Below are positions 32,208 through 41,997 of a DNA stretch of 64,000 nt, in pieces. The stretch's first letter is position 1. The number at the start of each line of letters is the position of its first letter. Under the pieces are notes generated by a model, which was not told the DNA's origin, searched no databases, and saw only the letters and a list, made by a program, of their open reading frames with translations. This DNA comes from Mesostigma viride (taxonomy: Eukaryota > Streptophyta > Mesostigmatophyceae > Mesostigmatales > Mesostigmataceae). The stretch covers positions 2,379,498-2,443,497 of the forward strand of contig RPFO01000015.1 of assembly GCA_009746045.1 (NCBI GenBank), read 5' to 3'. The position numbers were made by a program, and so were the translations under genes.

Positions 32208-32414
32208 TGGTGAGCTATGCTCATTTTATCTATGACTAACCTGCTGAGCGGAGAATGCAACGCCGTATAGCACCAAAAGAAAAAATAATTTTAGAAAAAA
32301 TATTTTTTGTGCTGGCACCCGTACCCCAGCCACCCAGGTAGGGGTTGGCTGGAGAGGTGGTTGCTATAAAGGGTGGGCTTCCATTCTAGGGAAGCAGGTT
32401 GTTCTCTTTTGCCT
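32207..32414 (+). repeat. A1 direct repeat of the YR element
   Basis: A 208-bp repeat, TTGGTGAGCTATGC to CTTTTGCCT, repeated at 37105-37312 (A2) with no difference that I noticed. It forms the left end of the element. Confidence 0.9.
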
Positions 32415-32482
32415 GAGAACCTCACATGACCACAACACAAAAAACAAAACGCAAGATAACACATCAAGCAGTATAACCTACC

Positions 32483-33585
32483 ATGTCCACAGTGACAGCC
32501 CCAGACCGGAATTTCCTAGCGAAACTCAAGCAAGCAGCCAAGGAGGGATGCACCCCAAAGGAGGCCGCCACTGCGGTTCAAAAGATCCTAGGGGAGGGGA
32601 ACTGGCTAGAGCGGATCCAGAAGCTCACTCCGGGGCGTGCCAAGAACGTCATGGACGTCCTGGAGGAACGGGGGTTTGTCAGCGACTGGGATGGGGAGGA
32701 GGCCCTGGCCGATGTGCTAGCAGCGCAACTGGGGGAGGCTATTGCAGAGCCGGACCCACCAGTGTCAGCAGGTGCGGTGGGAACGGGGGGTGTTCCCCCT
32801 TCGGCAGGTGGAAGCGGAGGGGCGGGGCATGGTGGAGCGGGCGCTGGGGAGGACGATGGCGCTCCTGGGGCGATCGACCAGGCTGTGGCGGACCTGGACC
32901 GAAACCTAGGTCGGCTGCTGGGGACCGAGACGGGCTATGCAACGCCAGCTGGAGGGCTTCCATCCCGGCCGGGCAACGCCCGCACTGGCGGAGATATTGG
33001 CGACCTAATATCGGCTATGTCGAAGCTGCTGGACCAGGCAAAGACTCCAGCAGCTGCAAGCCCAGCCGCAGCGACGACTGCTGGCAGGCTGGCGCGCACG
33101 AAGGGGGTGGCGCTGAGTGGGCATGCAGTGCCGGTGCTGGTGAGCAACATGCTGGAGGCGGTGCTGCCGGGAATGCTGGACTACGCGGAGAGCGTGGGGG
33201 GGAAGTCCATCCGTGCATCGTTAATGCTGACGATGCACGGCAGCTCAGCCAGCGGGGAGAGGCGGATGCTGCTCCTGCAGATGGCAGGAATTCTGGACAC
33301 GATGGTGACAGAATTTGGCTACTGGGCCACGCCACGCTCCGAAGTAATTCTGGAGCTGGCAGCAGCCGAGTACCTGGCAAAGCTGATCACGGCATGCCAG
33401 CTGGTGGATGTGGGGTCGACGGGTGGAAGGGGACGCCGTCGGCAATGCTGCCATTCCAGGAGGGTGGAGCAATGCTGGCGTCTCCGGCGGTGCGGGCGGC
33501 GATGAGCATGGGGAAGCTGCAGCACAAGCTGGAGCAGGGTCCCGGCAAGAAGGGGCAGGGCGGCCCGTCCAACAACAACAAGTGA
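32483..33585 (+). pseudogene. YR element ORF1 (gag-like), one frameshift
   Basis: Starts MSTVTAPDRNFLAKLKQ. An N-terminal helical part (NWLERIQKLTPGRAKNVMDVLEERGF) is followed by a Gly-rich linker and a core with MLEAVLPGMLDYAESVGGKSIRASLMLTMHG. The frame changes near 33415-33430 (the zero frame ends at 33505). In the next frame the protein continues SAMLPFQEGGAMLASPAVRAA to a basic end (KKGQGGPSNNNK) at 33585. It is in the usual gag position of a YR retroelement and has no zinc knuckle. About 365 residues. Homology is inferred from position only. Confidence 0.65.
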
Positions 33586-33724
33586 GGGAGCGGTGCCTTC
33601 TTCCACTACCTCTTCCAGCACCCCTGCCACCTCGTGACTGGTGGCAGCAGGTACGCTCAGGCCGTAGGCGCGATAGGATGAGTCGGGCTTTTAATGCTCG
33701 CACACTAGCCTGTCAGACGGTTAG

Positions 33725-36712
33725 GGCGTTAAACTGGATGGGGGGGGGGGGCGAGACCCGCCTGCTGTAGATTCAGCCCGTGTGCCCGGGCCTCTGCAGC
33801 AGGCGGCCCTAGATGGGATCGATGATGCTTGCAGGTCCTTTGTCCGCCGGAACGGTGGTTCCGTAGCGGCAATGGCAGGATCTGTAGTGGATGGGGGTGA
33901 ATATGCTGAAGGAGCCCCTTACGAACCGTTAGTGGCCGCACGCTTGGCTTTGCCTGGTCCGGGGGAAGGTGGCCAAGTGGATGTGCTGAACTTACTACCC
34001 CCCTCTTGGGGAGCAATTTTGAATGATGAGAGTAGGATGGTACGGACGCTGAGCCCAGCAGAGCGGATCTTGCAGAAGTCGATGCGGATCTCGCGGGGGT
34101 GTAGCATGGAGGAGTTCGCGCGGGTTTGCACGGTGTGTGTGGAGAGGGGGATTTTGGGTGGATTTTTTGAGGAGGAGCCGCCTATGGTGAACGGTACTTT
34201 TGGGGTCGGAAAGCCCGACGGCCGTATACGGCTGATTGTGGACAACCGGCGTGGCAACATGCCACTACCTGATCCTATGCCCGCTTTTTTACCACACCTT
34301 GGCGTGATTTGCGATTTGCCCACGCGCGCTGGGGAGGATGTTTTTGGGGGCGTATCAGATTTGGATTCGTACTACAACAGACTCCGCCTGCCAGTTTGGA
34401 TGCGGCGGTACTGTGCGTGGATGCCGGTGTGGTCGGATCTGGTGGGCCTGAGTGGGGCTCGTCGGAAGGTGTGGCCGTGGATGTTGTGCTGGCCAATGGG
34501 CAACAAGCTGGCCGTCGCGGTGGCCCAGTGTGTGCATCAGTCTGTGTTGTACCGCTGTGGCCCCAAGCCGCCGTTGGAGGCTAGTCGTGGGCTGAGCATC
34601 AACATGTCCGCGCTGATCCTGGTGGCGGAGGCCAACGAGGCGGGGGAGACCGTCCGGCTGAGGCTGGAGGAGGACCCTGCTGCGCCCTTGGCGCCCTCGC
34701 CGTGCTTCGAATCTCGGCAGGATCTGGAAGGTATGCATGCTGTGACGATCGATGACCTCCATTTCACCCACTGTGCGTCGGTGGATGGGGTGAATCAGCA
34801 GCTAGATCGTGTTCAGGCTGCCTACGCCGCTGTTGGGCTGGTGCAGAAGTCTGACAAGGTGGTACGGGCGACAGCAGAGCAGACTGGTGTGCAGGCGGTG
34901 GGGGTCATTCACCAAAGGGATGGTGACGTGGTGCCTGTTCCTGAGCGTGTGGTGGCAGTTATCGCCGCTACTCATAGAATCTTAGATCGCGGGTTTACAT
35001 ACTACCGCGAACTTAGTTCTGTGCTTGGGAAGTGGGTGTGGATGCATCTGCTGTGCCGCCCCATGCTTTCGGTGTGGTCTGAGACGTACCGGCTGCTAGC
35101 AGCCATGAATGCCTCCCTGCCTGGGCGCCGCTGGCGCCTCCCTGCGGGGGCCCGCCAGGAGCTTCAGGCGGCGATCGACCTGGCCCCCTTTTTGAGGGCG
35201 GCCAGGGCCCGGCCCCTTTCTGACCGGGTCGTCGCAAGTGATGCGAGCGGCTCCGGCGGTGGGGTGGTCTACAGGGACCTGCCTGGGGCCGATTGTGCCC
35301 GGCTGGCGACCCGGCGCGAAGCGCGGGGGTGGCGGACGACAGCTTTAACGTCTGGGGAGGACTGGGACCTGGAGCGCATGGAGGAGGGGGACTACAGCCT
35401 GCTGGATAGTGGCCACTGGCGTACGGCACTGTCCTACCGGTGGCGGGGGCAGCCTAACCACATCAACGTCAAGGAGGCGATTGCTGCGACACAGGGGGTC
35501 GAGTGGTCGTGCCGGACCAAGGCGTGTCGGGGTAAGCGAGTCGTCCGGCTCGTAGACTCCAGTGCTGTGGTGGGGGCGTTTGTCAGAGGGCGGTCGTCTT
35601 CCTACCGTCTCAACCAGCTGGTTCGACGCTACTGCGCTCTGTCACTGGCTGGCGACATGCAGAGCCACTGGGTCTGGGTGGCTACCGACCACAACCCAGC
35701 TGACAAGGCCAGTCGGCGTGGCGCTTGGGTTCCTGACTTGACCCGGTGTGGTGACGTGCATCCCAACCCTGGGCCTGAGGGGGCGCGACGCCCTCGGGAC
35801 TTGGCACTTTTGGAGGGCACAGTCAACCCTGTGTCTACCTTGCCAGCGTACCGACGTGCGGCGGCTGTCTACGTGGCGTGGGCGCCACCTGGCCCTGTCG
35901 ACCCAGCTGACGCCGAAGCCATTTTCTGTGAGTGGATTTCTGCTGTCTACCATGCCAGAGGCGGGCGGGGGCGTACCTTATGCCAGCATGCCAAGGCCTG
36001 TCTGCACCTGTACTACCCCGACATTGTTCGGAATTGGGTACTGGCGGACCGCCTGCTAGCAGGTTGGCAGCGGCTTGTTCCGGCTGTCAGCCCTCCGCCT
36101 ATGCCCTGGCGCCTTTGCTATTTCACTGCCCTGTTGCTAGTTTCACGTCGACAGGTGCATTTGAGTGCGTTGATTATTATTGCTTTCCAGCAGTATTTAC
36201 GCATTAGCGAGGCGCTAGGGCTGCGGGTTCGGGATGTGGCTCATCCCGGCCACCCCCTTCTCGAGCCAGGGCCCATGGTCGGTGCCCTTGTGCTGCGCAA
36301 CCCCAAAACTGCGCAGGGGGCGGCCCAGCACGTCCTCGTCCGGGATCCACTTTCTTTGTGGCTCCTGCGACGTCTGACGGCTGGCCAGCCCCCGGATGCA
36401 CTCCTCTTTCGAGGCTTAACGTACAGCCAGGCTAGGCAGCAGTGGGAGGCTGTGCAGGCCCGCATGAGCATCCCAGGGATGTTTTCTTTTCACAGCCTCC
36501 GGCATGGGGGGGCGACGCACGACGCCATCGCTGGCGAGTCGCCGGAGGCCATCCAGCTGCGCGGCCGGTGGGCTTCGGCCCTCTCGGTCACGCGCTACAT
36601 TGGCCTCCACCGCAGCCTCCTGGGGCGCGACATCCCACCCGCCCTCTGGGCTCAGGCCCTGGGTTTTGACCCAGCGGCTTTCCGGCGCCACTTCGGTGGC
36701 GTCGAGTTTTGA
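33725..36712 (+). CDS. pol: YR element ORF2: RT, RNase H, 2A-like motif, tyrosine recombinase
   Basis: The frame opens at 33725, passes a run of 12 G and includes a GTG at 33782; residue numbers below count from that GTG. RT (about 70-430) has FGGVSDLDSYYNRLRLP and IDDLHFT at the YxDD position. RNase H (about 475-645) has SDASGSGGG, INVKEAIAA, VDSSAVV and HNPADKASR. A 2A-like GDVHPNPGP follows at 657-665. The recombinase (about 790-960) has catalytic Arg807 (RISEALGLR), His904-x-x-Arg907 (HSLRHGG) and Tyr939 (RYIGLH). I see no methyltransferase domain. The true start is unclear: no ATG lies in this frame before residue 30, so a slip in the G run or a shift from the preceding frame is possible. 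Confidence 0.85.
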   Translation, partial: GVKLDGGGGRDPPAVDSARVPGPLQQAALDGIDDACRSFVRRNGGSVAAMAGSVVDGGEYAEGAPYEPLVAARLALPGPGEGGQVDVLNLLPPSWGAILNDESRMVRTLSPAERILQKSMRISRGCSMEEFARVCTVCVERGILGGFFEEEPPMVNGTFGVGKPDGRIRLIVDNRRGNMPLPDPMPAFLPHLGVICDLPTRAGEDVFGGVSDLDSYYNRLRLPVWMRRYCAWMPVWSDLVGLSGARRKVWPWMLCWPMGNKLAVAVAQCVHQSVLYRCGPKPPLEASRGLSINMSALILVAEANEAGETVRLRLEEDPAAPLAPSPCFESRQDLEGMHAVTIDDLHFTHCASVDGVNQQLDRVQAAYAAVGLVQKSDKVVRATAEQTGVQAVGVIHQRDGDVVPVPERVVAVIAATHRILDRGFTYYRELSSVLGKWVWMHLLCRPMLSVWSETYRLLAAMNASLPGRRWRLPAGARQELQAAIDLAPFLRAARARPLSDRVVASDASGSGGGVVYRDLPGADCARLATRREARGWRTTALTSGEDWDLERMEEGDYSLLDSGHWRTALSYRWRGQPNHINVKEAIAATQGVEWSCRTKACRGKRVVRLVDSSAVVGAFVRGRSSSYRLNQLVRRYCALSLAGDMQSHWVWVATDHNPADKASRRGAWVPDLTRCGDVHPNPGPEGARRPRDLALLEGTVNPVSTLPAYRRAAAVYVAWAPPGPVDPADAEAIFCEWISAVYHARGGRGRTLCQHAKACLHLYYPDIVRNWVLADRLLAGWQRLVPAVSPPPMPWRLCYFTALLLVSRRQVHLSALIIIAFQQYLRISEALGLRVRDVAHPGHPLLEPGPMVGALVLRNPKTAQGAAQHVLVRDPLSLWLLRRLTAGQPPDALLFRGLTYSQARQQWEAVQARMSIPGMFSFHSLRHGGATHDAIAGESPEAIQLRGRWASALSVTRYIGLHRSLLGRDIPPALWAQALGFDPAAFRRHFGGVEF
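35750..35776 (+). other. 2A-like ribosome-skipping motif between RNase H and recombinase
   Basis: Codes for GDVHPNPGP, which matches the 2A consensus D-V/I-E-x-N-P-G-P except for His at the Glu position. It lies exactly at the border of two enzymatic domains, where separation of RT-RNase H from recombinase would make sense. Activity is not shown by sequence. Confidence 0.6.
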
Positions 36713-37537
36713 CGTCCTCCTGTTTTTACCTCTCGTCTTTTAGCTATCAACTGACCTCACCCTTGTGTGGGAGGTCAGGGGGGAAATGGTTTAACTAACC
36801 CGAGGGTGAACCTGGGTTGGGACAAAGTACCCCCATAGCTAGGTAGTTTAAGTTTTCTTTTTTGCATGTCCTACGTATTTTCGGCTGTTAGCCATGTAAG
36901 GAGATGTGGGTAGAGCAGGGGCACAGCTGCTGTGGGCTGGCCCTGCACATTCACATAGTGTGCTCACCCTAGCATACAGATGGCCGTGTTGCCATCTGGT
37001 AGACATGTCTGTGTTATTCCACCGTATAGAGCTAGCACACATATTGTAATAAATTTGATGTTTTGTGGTGATGCATGCAAAGCAAGGCAAGGCCAGAAAT
37101 GGATTTGGTGAGCTATGCTCATTTTATCTATGACTAACCTGCTGAGCGGAGAATGCAACGCCGTATAGCACCAAAAGAAAAAATAATTTTAGAAAAAATA
37201 TTTTTTGTGCTGGCACCCGTACCCCAGCCACCCAGGTAGGGGTTGGCTGGAGAGGTGGTTGCTATAAAGGGTGGGCTTCCATTCTAGGGAAGCAGGTTGT
37301 TCTCTTTTGCCTCCCACCCGCCCACCCTGGCAAAAGGGGTAGAGCAGGGGCACAGCTGCTGTGGGCTGGCCCTGCACATTCACATAGTGTGCTCACCCTA
37401 GCATACAGATGGCCGTGTTGCCATCTGGTAGACATGTCTGTGTTATTCCACCGTAATAATAGAGCTAGCACACATATTGTAATAAATTTGATGTTTTGTG
37501 GTGATGCATGCAAAGCAAGGCAAGGCCAGAAATGGAT
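36713..37537 (+). repeat. B1-A2-B2 terminal block of the YR element
   Basis: After the ORF2 stop come about 195 bases of noncoding DNA, then B1 (36908-37104), A2 (37105-37312), a short linker, and B2 (37337-37537). B2 has a 4-base insertion relative to B1 (CGTAATAATAG against CGTATAG). B1 and B2 both end GAAATGGAT, joining A2 and host DNA respectively. Confidence 0.9.
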
Positions 37538-37962
37538 TGGTTAAATAATCGGGCGGCACCAAGGCTGATGGCGACCAGCTGTCCCAACGCCTCTCGAGCA
37601 AGATCCAAACCGTGCAGCGTGACGTGACCACCTTGATAGGCGATCTCAAGGCTGTAGATAAGCGCTGCGACCTCGTCTCTCAGCGCAATCAAGCGCTCCA
37701 CCGTCACACGACTCGTCTCCCCCGGAGAAGTCGTGGCCCGCACACGCATCACAACAGGGTCGTTGGCAGACGGCCCTTCCGAGTTGCCGAAAACAGCCAC
37801 CCAGCCTCCCCGCGCCAAGCCCCTCGCCAGATGCGCAGCTTGTACAAACGTGGACGCGGTTTCTGGCTGGCTGTATGGGTGCAGAGGTCCTTCTGCCTCC
37901 TGCCGCGGCACTGCGGCTCCTTGGCTTGGCGATTGCTCAAGCGCCGGAATTTCTTCCGACAT
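37538..37962 (-). pseudogene. Element C ORF1, N-terminal part (split by YR element)
   Basis: Starts MSEEIPALEQSPS at 37962, 28 bases after the 5' LTR in sense. It contains FVQAAHLARGLARGGWVAVFG, NDPVVMRVRATTSPGET, VTVERLIALRDEVAALIYS and LDLAREALGQLVAISLGAARLFN, and is then cut by the YR element. It resumes at 32207 with the Trp-Val-Ala-Thr block. Confidence 0.75.
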
Positions 37963-37989
37963 GAAATGCGCCACGGAACCAATAGTACG

Positions 37990-38639
37990 AGTTAGATGAA
38001 CCAGCCCAGAGCGTGTGAGCTCTTGGTCTTTCACGCAAAGCTTGAGCCAATTGCCGGGGACAGCAACCTTTAGCCCAAACACCAAGCCACACCTTGTTGG
38101 TCACTTCCACGTTCAAGTGGGCAACCAGAGCGCGTGCTTCCGAGATAGCTTGGCCATCCCCATGACCAAGCTATATGCCTCTTTGTTGCTCCTCGTTCCC
38201 ATCGGTGTGACGAGGCACATTGCAGGCTTGCTAGCAAATCCTCAACGTCCACTGGCATCCTTGCAGAGCCAGGACGAACTGGATTTACCTAGCTACCTGC
38301 AACCTAGGAAGTACAGGACCTGTCACAAGCCTGCAAGACCTAGTAGCATCCTTGCAGCCTTGTGCCAGTTCCAGTACCCCACCAGTCGCAGGCTGCCGTC
38401 CCTCCTGGTCTACGTGGACTACAGTCACGTGATAGTCAGGCTAAGCCTGCGCAGGCACGGCCTGCCACGTGTCCTGTCCACTACCCCAGAAGGCTGCACC
38501 CTCGCCGACCGCGGACGGCTAGGACTTCGGGACCTTATATCTTTCTTGTCCCTTGTCTGTTTCAGGCGGTCAGCACGGCGTTGGAAAGGTCTTTCCAAAC
38601 TGCATCCACTTAGCATATTGGTTGCCCAAAATGCTAACT
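37990..38639 (-). repeat. 5' LTR of element C (LTR5)
   Basis: A 650-bp LTR, AGTTAG to CTAACT, followed by GTTTC (38640-38644). Near-identical to LTR1 at 1962-2610, with which it shares the target duplication. Confidence 0.9.
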
Positions 38640-38678
38640 GTTTCTACTAGGCAGACGATCGCGACTTCATGTGGTAGT

Positions 38679-40438
38679 ATGAGTAGTTCGAAGACACAAT
38701 CACCTTTACCCCCTACTAATCAAGGTACAAGCGATCCGTCATCATCTCTTGAACCCATTGCTAGGGAAGGTGCTGAGACAACTACCCATACTCCACGGCG
38801 TCAACTTGATTTCAATCGTACTTCTTTGTCTGAAGTGAGGCGGCCCTCGTTGTCTAATATAATATAGGGCCCAAGTTTTCCGTCATTGCATCTGGTCTCC
38901 AACCAGGCGAGCCATCGCTGACAGGCGTGGGTCGAGGAGGGTCACTGTCGCCCAGGATCACAAGCGCGCGAACGAGTCCTGTGCCGAGTGCATCATCATC
39001 ATTCCTCTTTCCGATTGATACCACGTCAGCACGAGACGGGACCAGACTAGCAGCGGATCGCCTCTCGGCAGCTAAAATCAGATTACAACAAGATGAACAA
39101 CACGCAGCACTGTATAGAAAGATGGTGGAGGAGGTGGAACAGGATGTGGGAAGACTTCGTCAGAGAATTGAGGAGGAGGAGGCAGCCATGCGTGACATGG
39201 TTGCTGGAGTGGGGAGAGAGGCTCCTCGGTTGGGTGACAGAAGGGTTTTACCTTATAGTACCGCAGCTACTACGAGGAATGAGACGCAGGATAGCGATAG
39301 GCAGGATCCAGCGCAGACGACCGCGGTCACCTTCACCACGCCCGCCAGCGACGTCCCAGTGACCGTCACTATACCACCGCATCAAGGTTCCGCCCCACCC
39401 TTTCCAAAAATCGAATCCGTAGATAAGCTGTCGCTCACCAATCTAACCCATCGCAGCTTCGATCATTTTTCTACTCGATTTCAGGACGTGTTCGCTATCC
39501 ACTTTGCCAACTACGGCAAACGAGCGGAAGAACGACTTTCCCTGGACATCCAGAAGAAGATGGTGCGACAGCGAATGAGCGACAGTGCAGCCGACAGGTT
39601 TGATGAGTTTTTACGATCCACAGCAGGTAATACTTGCAAGGATTTGCCGTCTCTCATGCTTTCATTTCGACGTTTTCTACTTCCCCAGGACCAGCTCCGT
39701 CTGGACCGGGACGCGTTGGCCAACTGTACCCAGGCAGGCCTGACGCTATCACAATACGTGGAGACGTTTACCAACCTGAGGGCCAAAATCCCCCAGTGTT
39801 CTGATTCTGAAGCTCTTCACCGGTTTCTTCATGGGCTCTCCCCTCAAGTCAGGGTGGATATTGACAAGCATTTCTCGCCTTACGACTATGTCGAGTGGAA
39901 GTGGGATACTGTGCTGTCTTATGCCCTTACGCTGTGCCGTGTACCAGACTTTTCCCTCAAGTGGGAGCCCACTGCAGGCAACCACGCGTCTGCTGTCAAG
40001 AAGCCCCTGAACCAGCTGAACGCTGTGATGGAGGAGCTCAATGCCCTAGAGCAGTCCAAGGGAGCCTGCTTCACATGTGGCCAGTTAGGGCACTTTGCAA
40101 GGGATTGCCCCAAGCGAGACCAGTTTCCTGTCGACACCAAGGGTCCCCAAGGGGTGCTTCCGTTTACCAGGCCATCCATCTTCCCTCCTGGGGTGAACCA
40201 GAGCGACCACAGGGCACAGCCTGGGTTCAGACCCAACTTCCAGGCTTCGGGCAGGGGACCATTCCAGCCCAAGGGTTTCAGCAGACAAGACAGGCGTAGG
40301 ATGGTCAACGCCCTGTGGCACCTTCTAGCAGAGGAGGAGGAGGGAGAAGGGGAGGAGGACGGCATAGAGGAGCAGCAGGTGCAGCCTTCAGCGGGAAGCT
40401 CGTCTTCAGACCACCCCCCTGAGCTGCCAAAAAACTAG
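38679..40438 (+). pseudogene. gag: Gypsy chromovirus gag
   Basis: The likely start is ATG at 38679 (MSSSKTQSPLPP). The frame shifts once in an AATATAATATA stretch near 38862 and then runs open to the TAG at 40436. A coiled-coil segment (RLSAAKIRLQQDEQHAALYRKM) precedes the retrotransposon gag core (TRFQDVFAIHF, DEFLRSTAGNT, LTLSQYVETFTNLRAKI, RFLHGLSPQVR). Then comes one CCHC knuckle, CFTCGQLGHFARDC, and an acidic tail. The last sense codons CCA AAA AAC before TAG form a -1 frameshift site into pol. About 585 residues. Confidence 0.85.
40429..40435 (+). promoter_or_regulatory. Predicted -1 ribosomal frameshift site A AAA AAC
   Basis: In gag frame the codons are CCA AAA AAC TAG, so the heptamer fits X XXY YYZ exactly and abuts the stop. 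Slipping back one base gives CTA GTG GAG CCC and enters the pol frame, which is open for about 480 codons. No other start codon with a good context lies nearby. Confidence 0.75.
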
Positions 40439-41877
40439 TGGAGCCCCCAGGACTACGTCCAGCGGTGGAGTTAACTGGTTTGCCTGCTGTGCATGTCCGT
40501 CCTGTGAACAACTTGTCTGCCTCTGATTTTGCCACCCCATTGGGCCCTCCTATTCCCAGTCAGCTCTTGAAGTTTCAGGCTAGGCTGTTGAACGTGCCAG
40601 TCCCTTTGGCTCAGCCTTTATGTCTCTTCATGATTGACTCTGGTGCAGGGAGTAACTACATTTCCACTTCCTTGGTGCAGGAGATGCATTTACCAGTGCT
40701 TCCTCATCCTGTGCCTGTCAAGGTCCAATATTCTGATGGTAGGCAGAGTAACTCACCTGGCTACGTGCAACTGCTTTTTCAAGTGTGCTCACGTCAAACC
40801 TTGTCAGTCACAGCAGACGTCATTCCACTCACTGCTGCTGATGTGATTCTGGGGATGCCATGGTTGGAGTCTGCTAATCCTGCCATCTTGTGGTCTGAGA
40901 AGGTGGTGCAGTTTCAGGATGGGTCAGTGTGGGACGCCACCACTGTGGTTAAGGGGGGAGAAAGACCAGTCACAGAGTGCTGTTCTACTAATGAGGCTGT
41001 CAATGATGGGAGAGGGGTTGCAGGTGCCAAGGAAGACGTCAAGGTGCCTTCACTGGAAGAGAAACGTGCTGCATTACTTAAGCATGTATGGTCTGCCAAG
41101 CACACCCTGTCTTATCTGGCTACTTACCCAGAGGACCACGTCTTCCTCTTACATCTGGTTCCCAACTCACCCTCTGATGAGACTCATGGCCACACGGTGA
41201 ATGCTGTGAACCCAGTACCAGCTGTCACGGAGGAGGAGCAGAAGCTGCATGAGGCCCTTTTGGACAGGTTTGCTGCCATTTTTGAAGACAAGATGCCACA
41301 GTACCCTCCTGAAGGGCCAATCACCCATGTCATCAAGCTTATGGATGGTGCCAGGCCCCCTTTTGTTCCCATGTACAGGATGGGGCCAGCTGAGATGGCA
41401 GAGCTGAAGGTGATTTTGACAGGATTGTTGGAAGCTGGACTCATTCTTCCTGCCAATAGTCCTTTCAGTTCTGGGTGTTTGCTTGTCCCCAAGCATGATG
41501 GTGGATGGCGGTTGTGTATTGATCTGAGAGGCCTGAACAAGGTCACTGTGAAGTCCAAGTACCCACTGCCACGGATTGATGAACTGCTAGAGAGGACAGC
41601 TGGAGCATCTTACTTCACCAAGTTTGACCTCAGGCACGCTTTCTGGCAGATCAGGATAGCCACTGAAGACATTCCAAAAACTGCATTCTCCACACCATGG
41701 GGTCAGTTTCAGTGGACTGTGATGCCCATGGGGGCCTCTAACAGCCCAGCTACCATGCAGATGTTTGTGAATGCTATCTTTGGCCATCTGACAGGGAACT
41801 CTCTGCGTCAAATCTCCCCTGATCTCAGGAATCCTAGGTTCAAGGATATTGCCCATTTGTGTGATCCTGCAAGACCT
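40435..41877 (+). pseudogene. pol: Gypsy pol part 1: protease and first part of RT
   Basis: Entered by -1 frameshifting from gag. The protease has FMIDSGAGSNYIS and ILGMPWL. RT motifs are PMYRMGPAEMAELK, GWRLCIDLRGLNKVT, KFDLRHAFWQIRI, KTAFSTPWGQFQW and MPMGASNSPATMQMFVNAIFG. An additional block of about 30 residues (HLTGNSLRQISPDL...CDPAR) follows IFG. At 41878 a DNA transposon interrupts; the RT resumes in the same frame at 47207 with PVFRTCVVAYMDG. Confidence 0.88.
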
Positions 41878-41997
41878 CCCTAAGCACACCTGGAATTGTA
41901 CTACGTTTTTCAAAATATACTTCAGTTTTGAAAGTTGCATTTTCATGCATTTAAAGTTTCAACTTAAGTCTTTGAGGAAAAAAAAGTTCGTCGGCGG

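Larger units (their letters stand above)
32208..37537 (+). mobile_element. Tyrosine-recombinase retroelement with split direct repeats (PAT/Ngaro/Kangaroo type)
   Basis: A 5.3-kb element organised A1 (32207-32414) - ORF1 - ORF2 - B1 (36908-37104) - A2 (37105-37312) - B2 (37337-37537). This split-direct-repeat layout is known from PAT, Ngaro and the Volvox Kangaroo element. ORF2 has RT, RNase H and a tyrosine recombinase and no integrase. It sits in ORF1 of element C. Comparison with the uninterrupted copies gives the empty site ACCCAATGGTT, with no target duplication beyond one ambiguous base, as expected for recombinase-mediated insertion. Confidence 0.9.
26901..38639 (-). mobile_element. 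Copia-like element C, main part (interrupted by a YR element)
   Basis: In sense order (minus) it has a 5' LTR (37990-38639), ORF1 split at 37538/32207 by the YR element, gag (31430-30624) and pol (30623-27051). The 3' end is continued beyond the CACTA transposon at 3466-1962. The right flank GTTTC at 38640 matches the left flank of LTR1 at 1957. It is inserted in the leader of the Gypsy element. Pol is fully open, which makes it the most intact copy, but gag has lost its middle. Confidence 0.85.

Noticed and set aside
36848-37649. Minus-strand ORFs across the B1-A2-B2 block
   Set aside because: They arise from the repeated ends of the YR element and carry no domain; the apparent fusion with ORF1 of element C is only the insertion junction.
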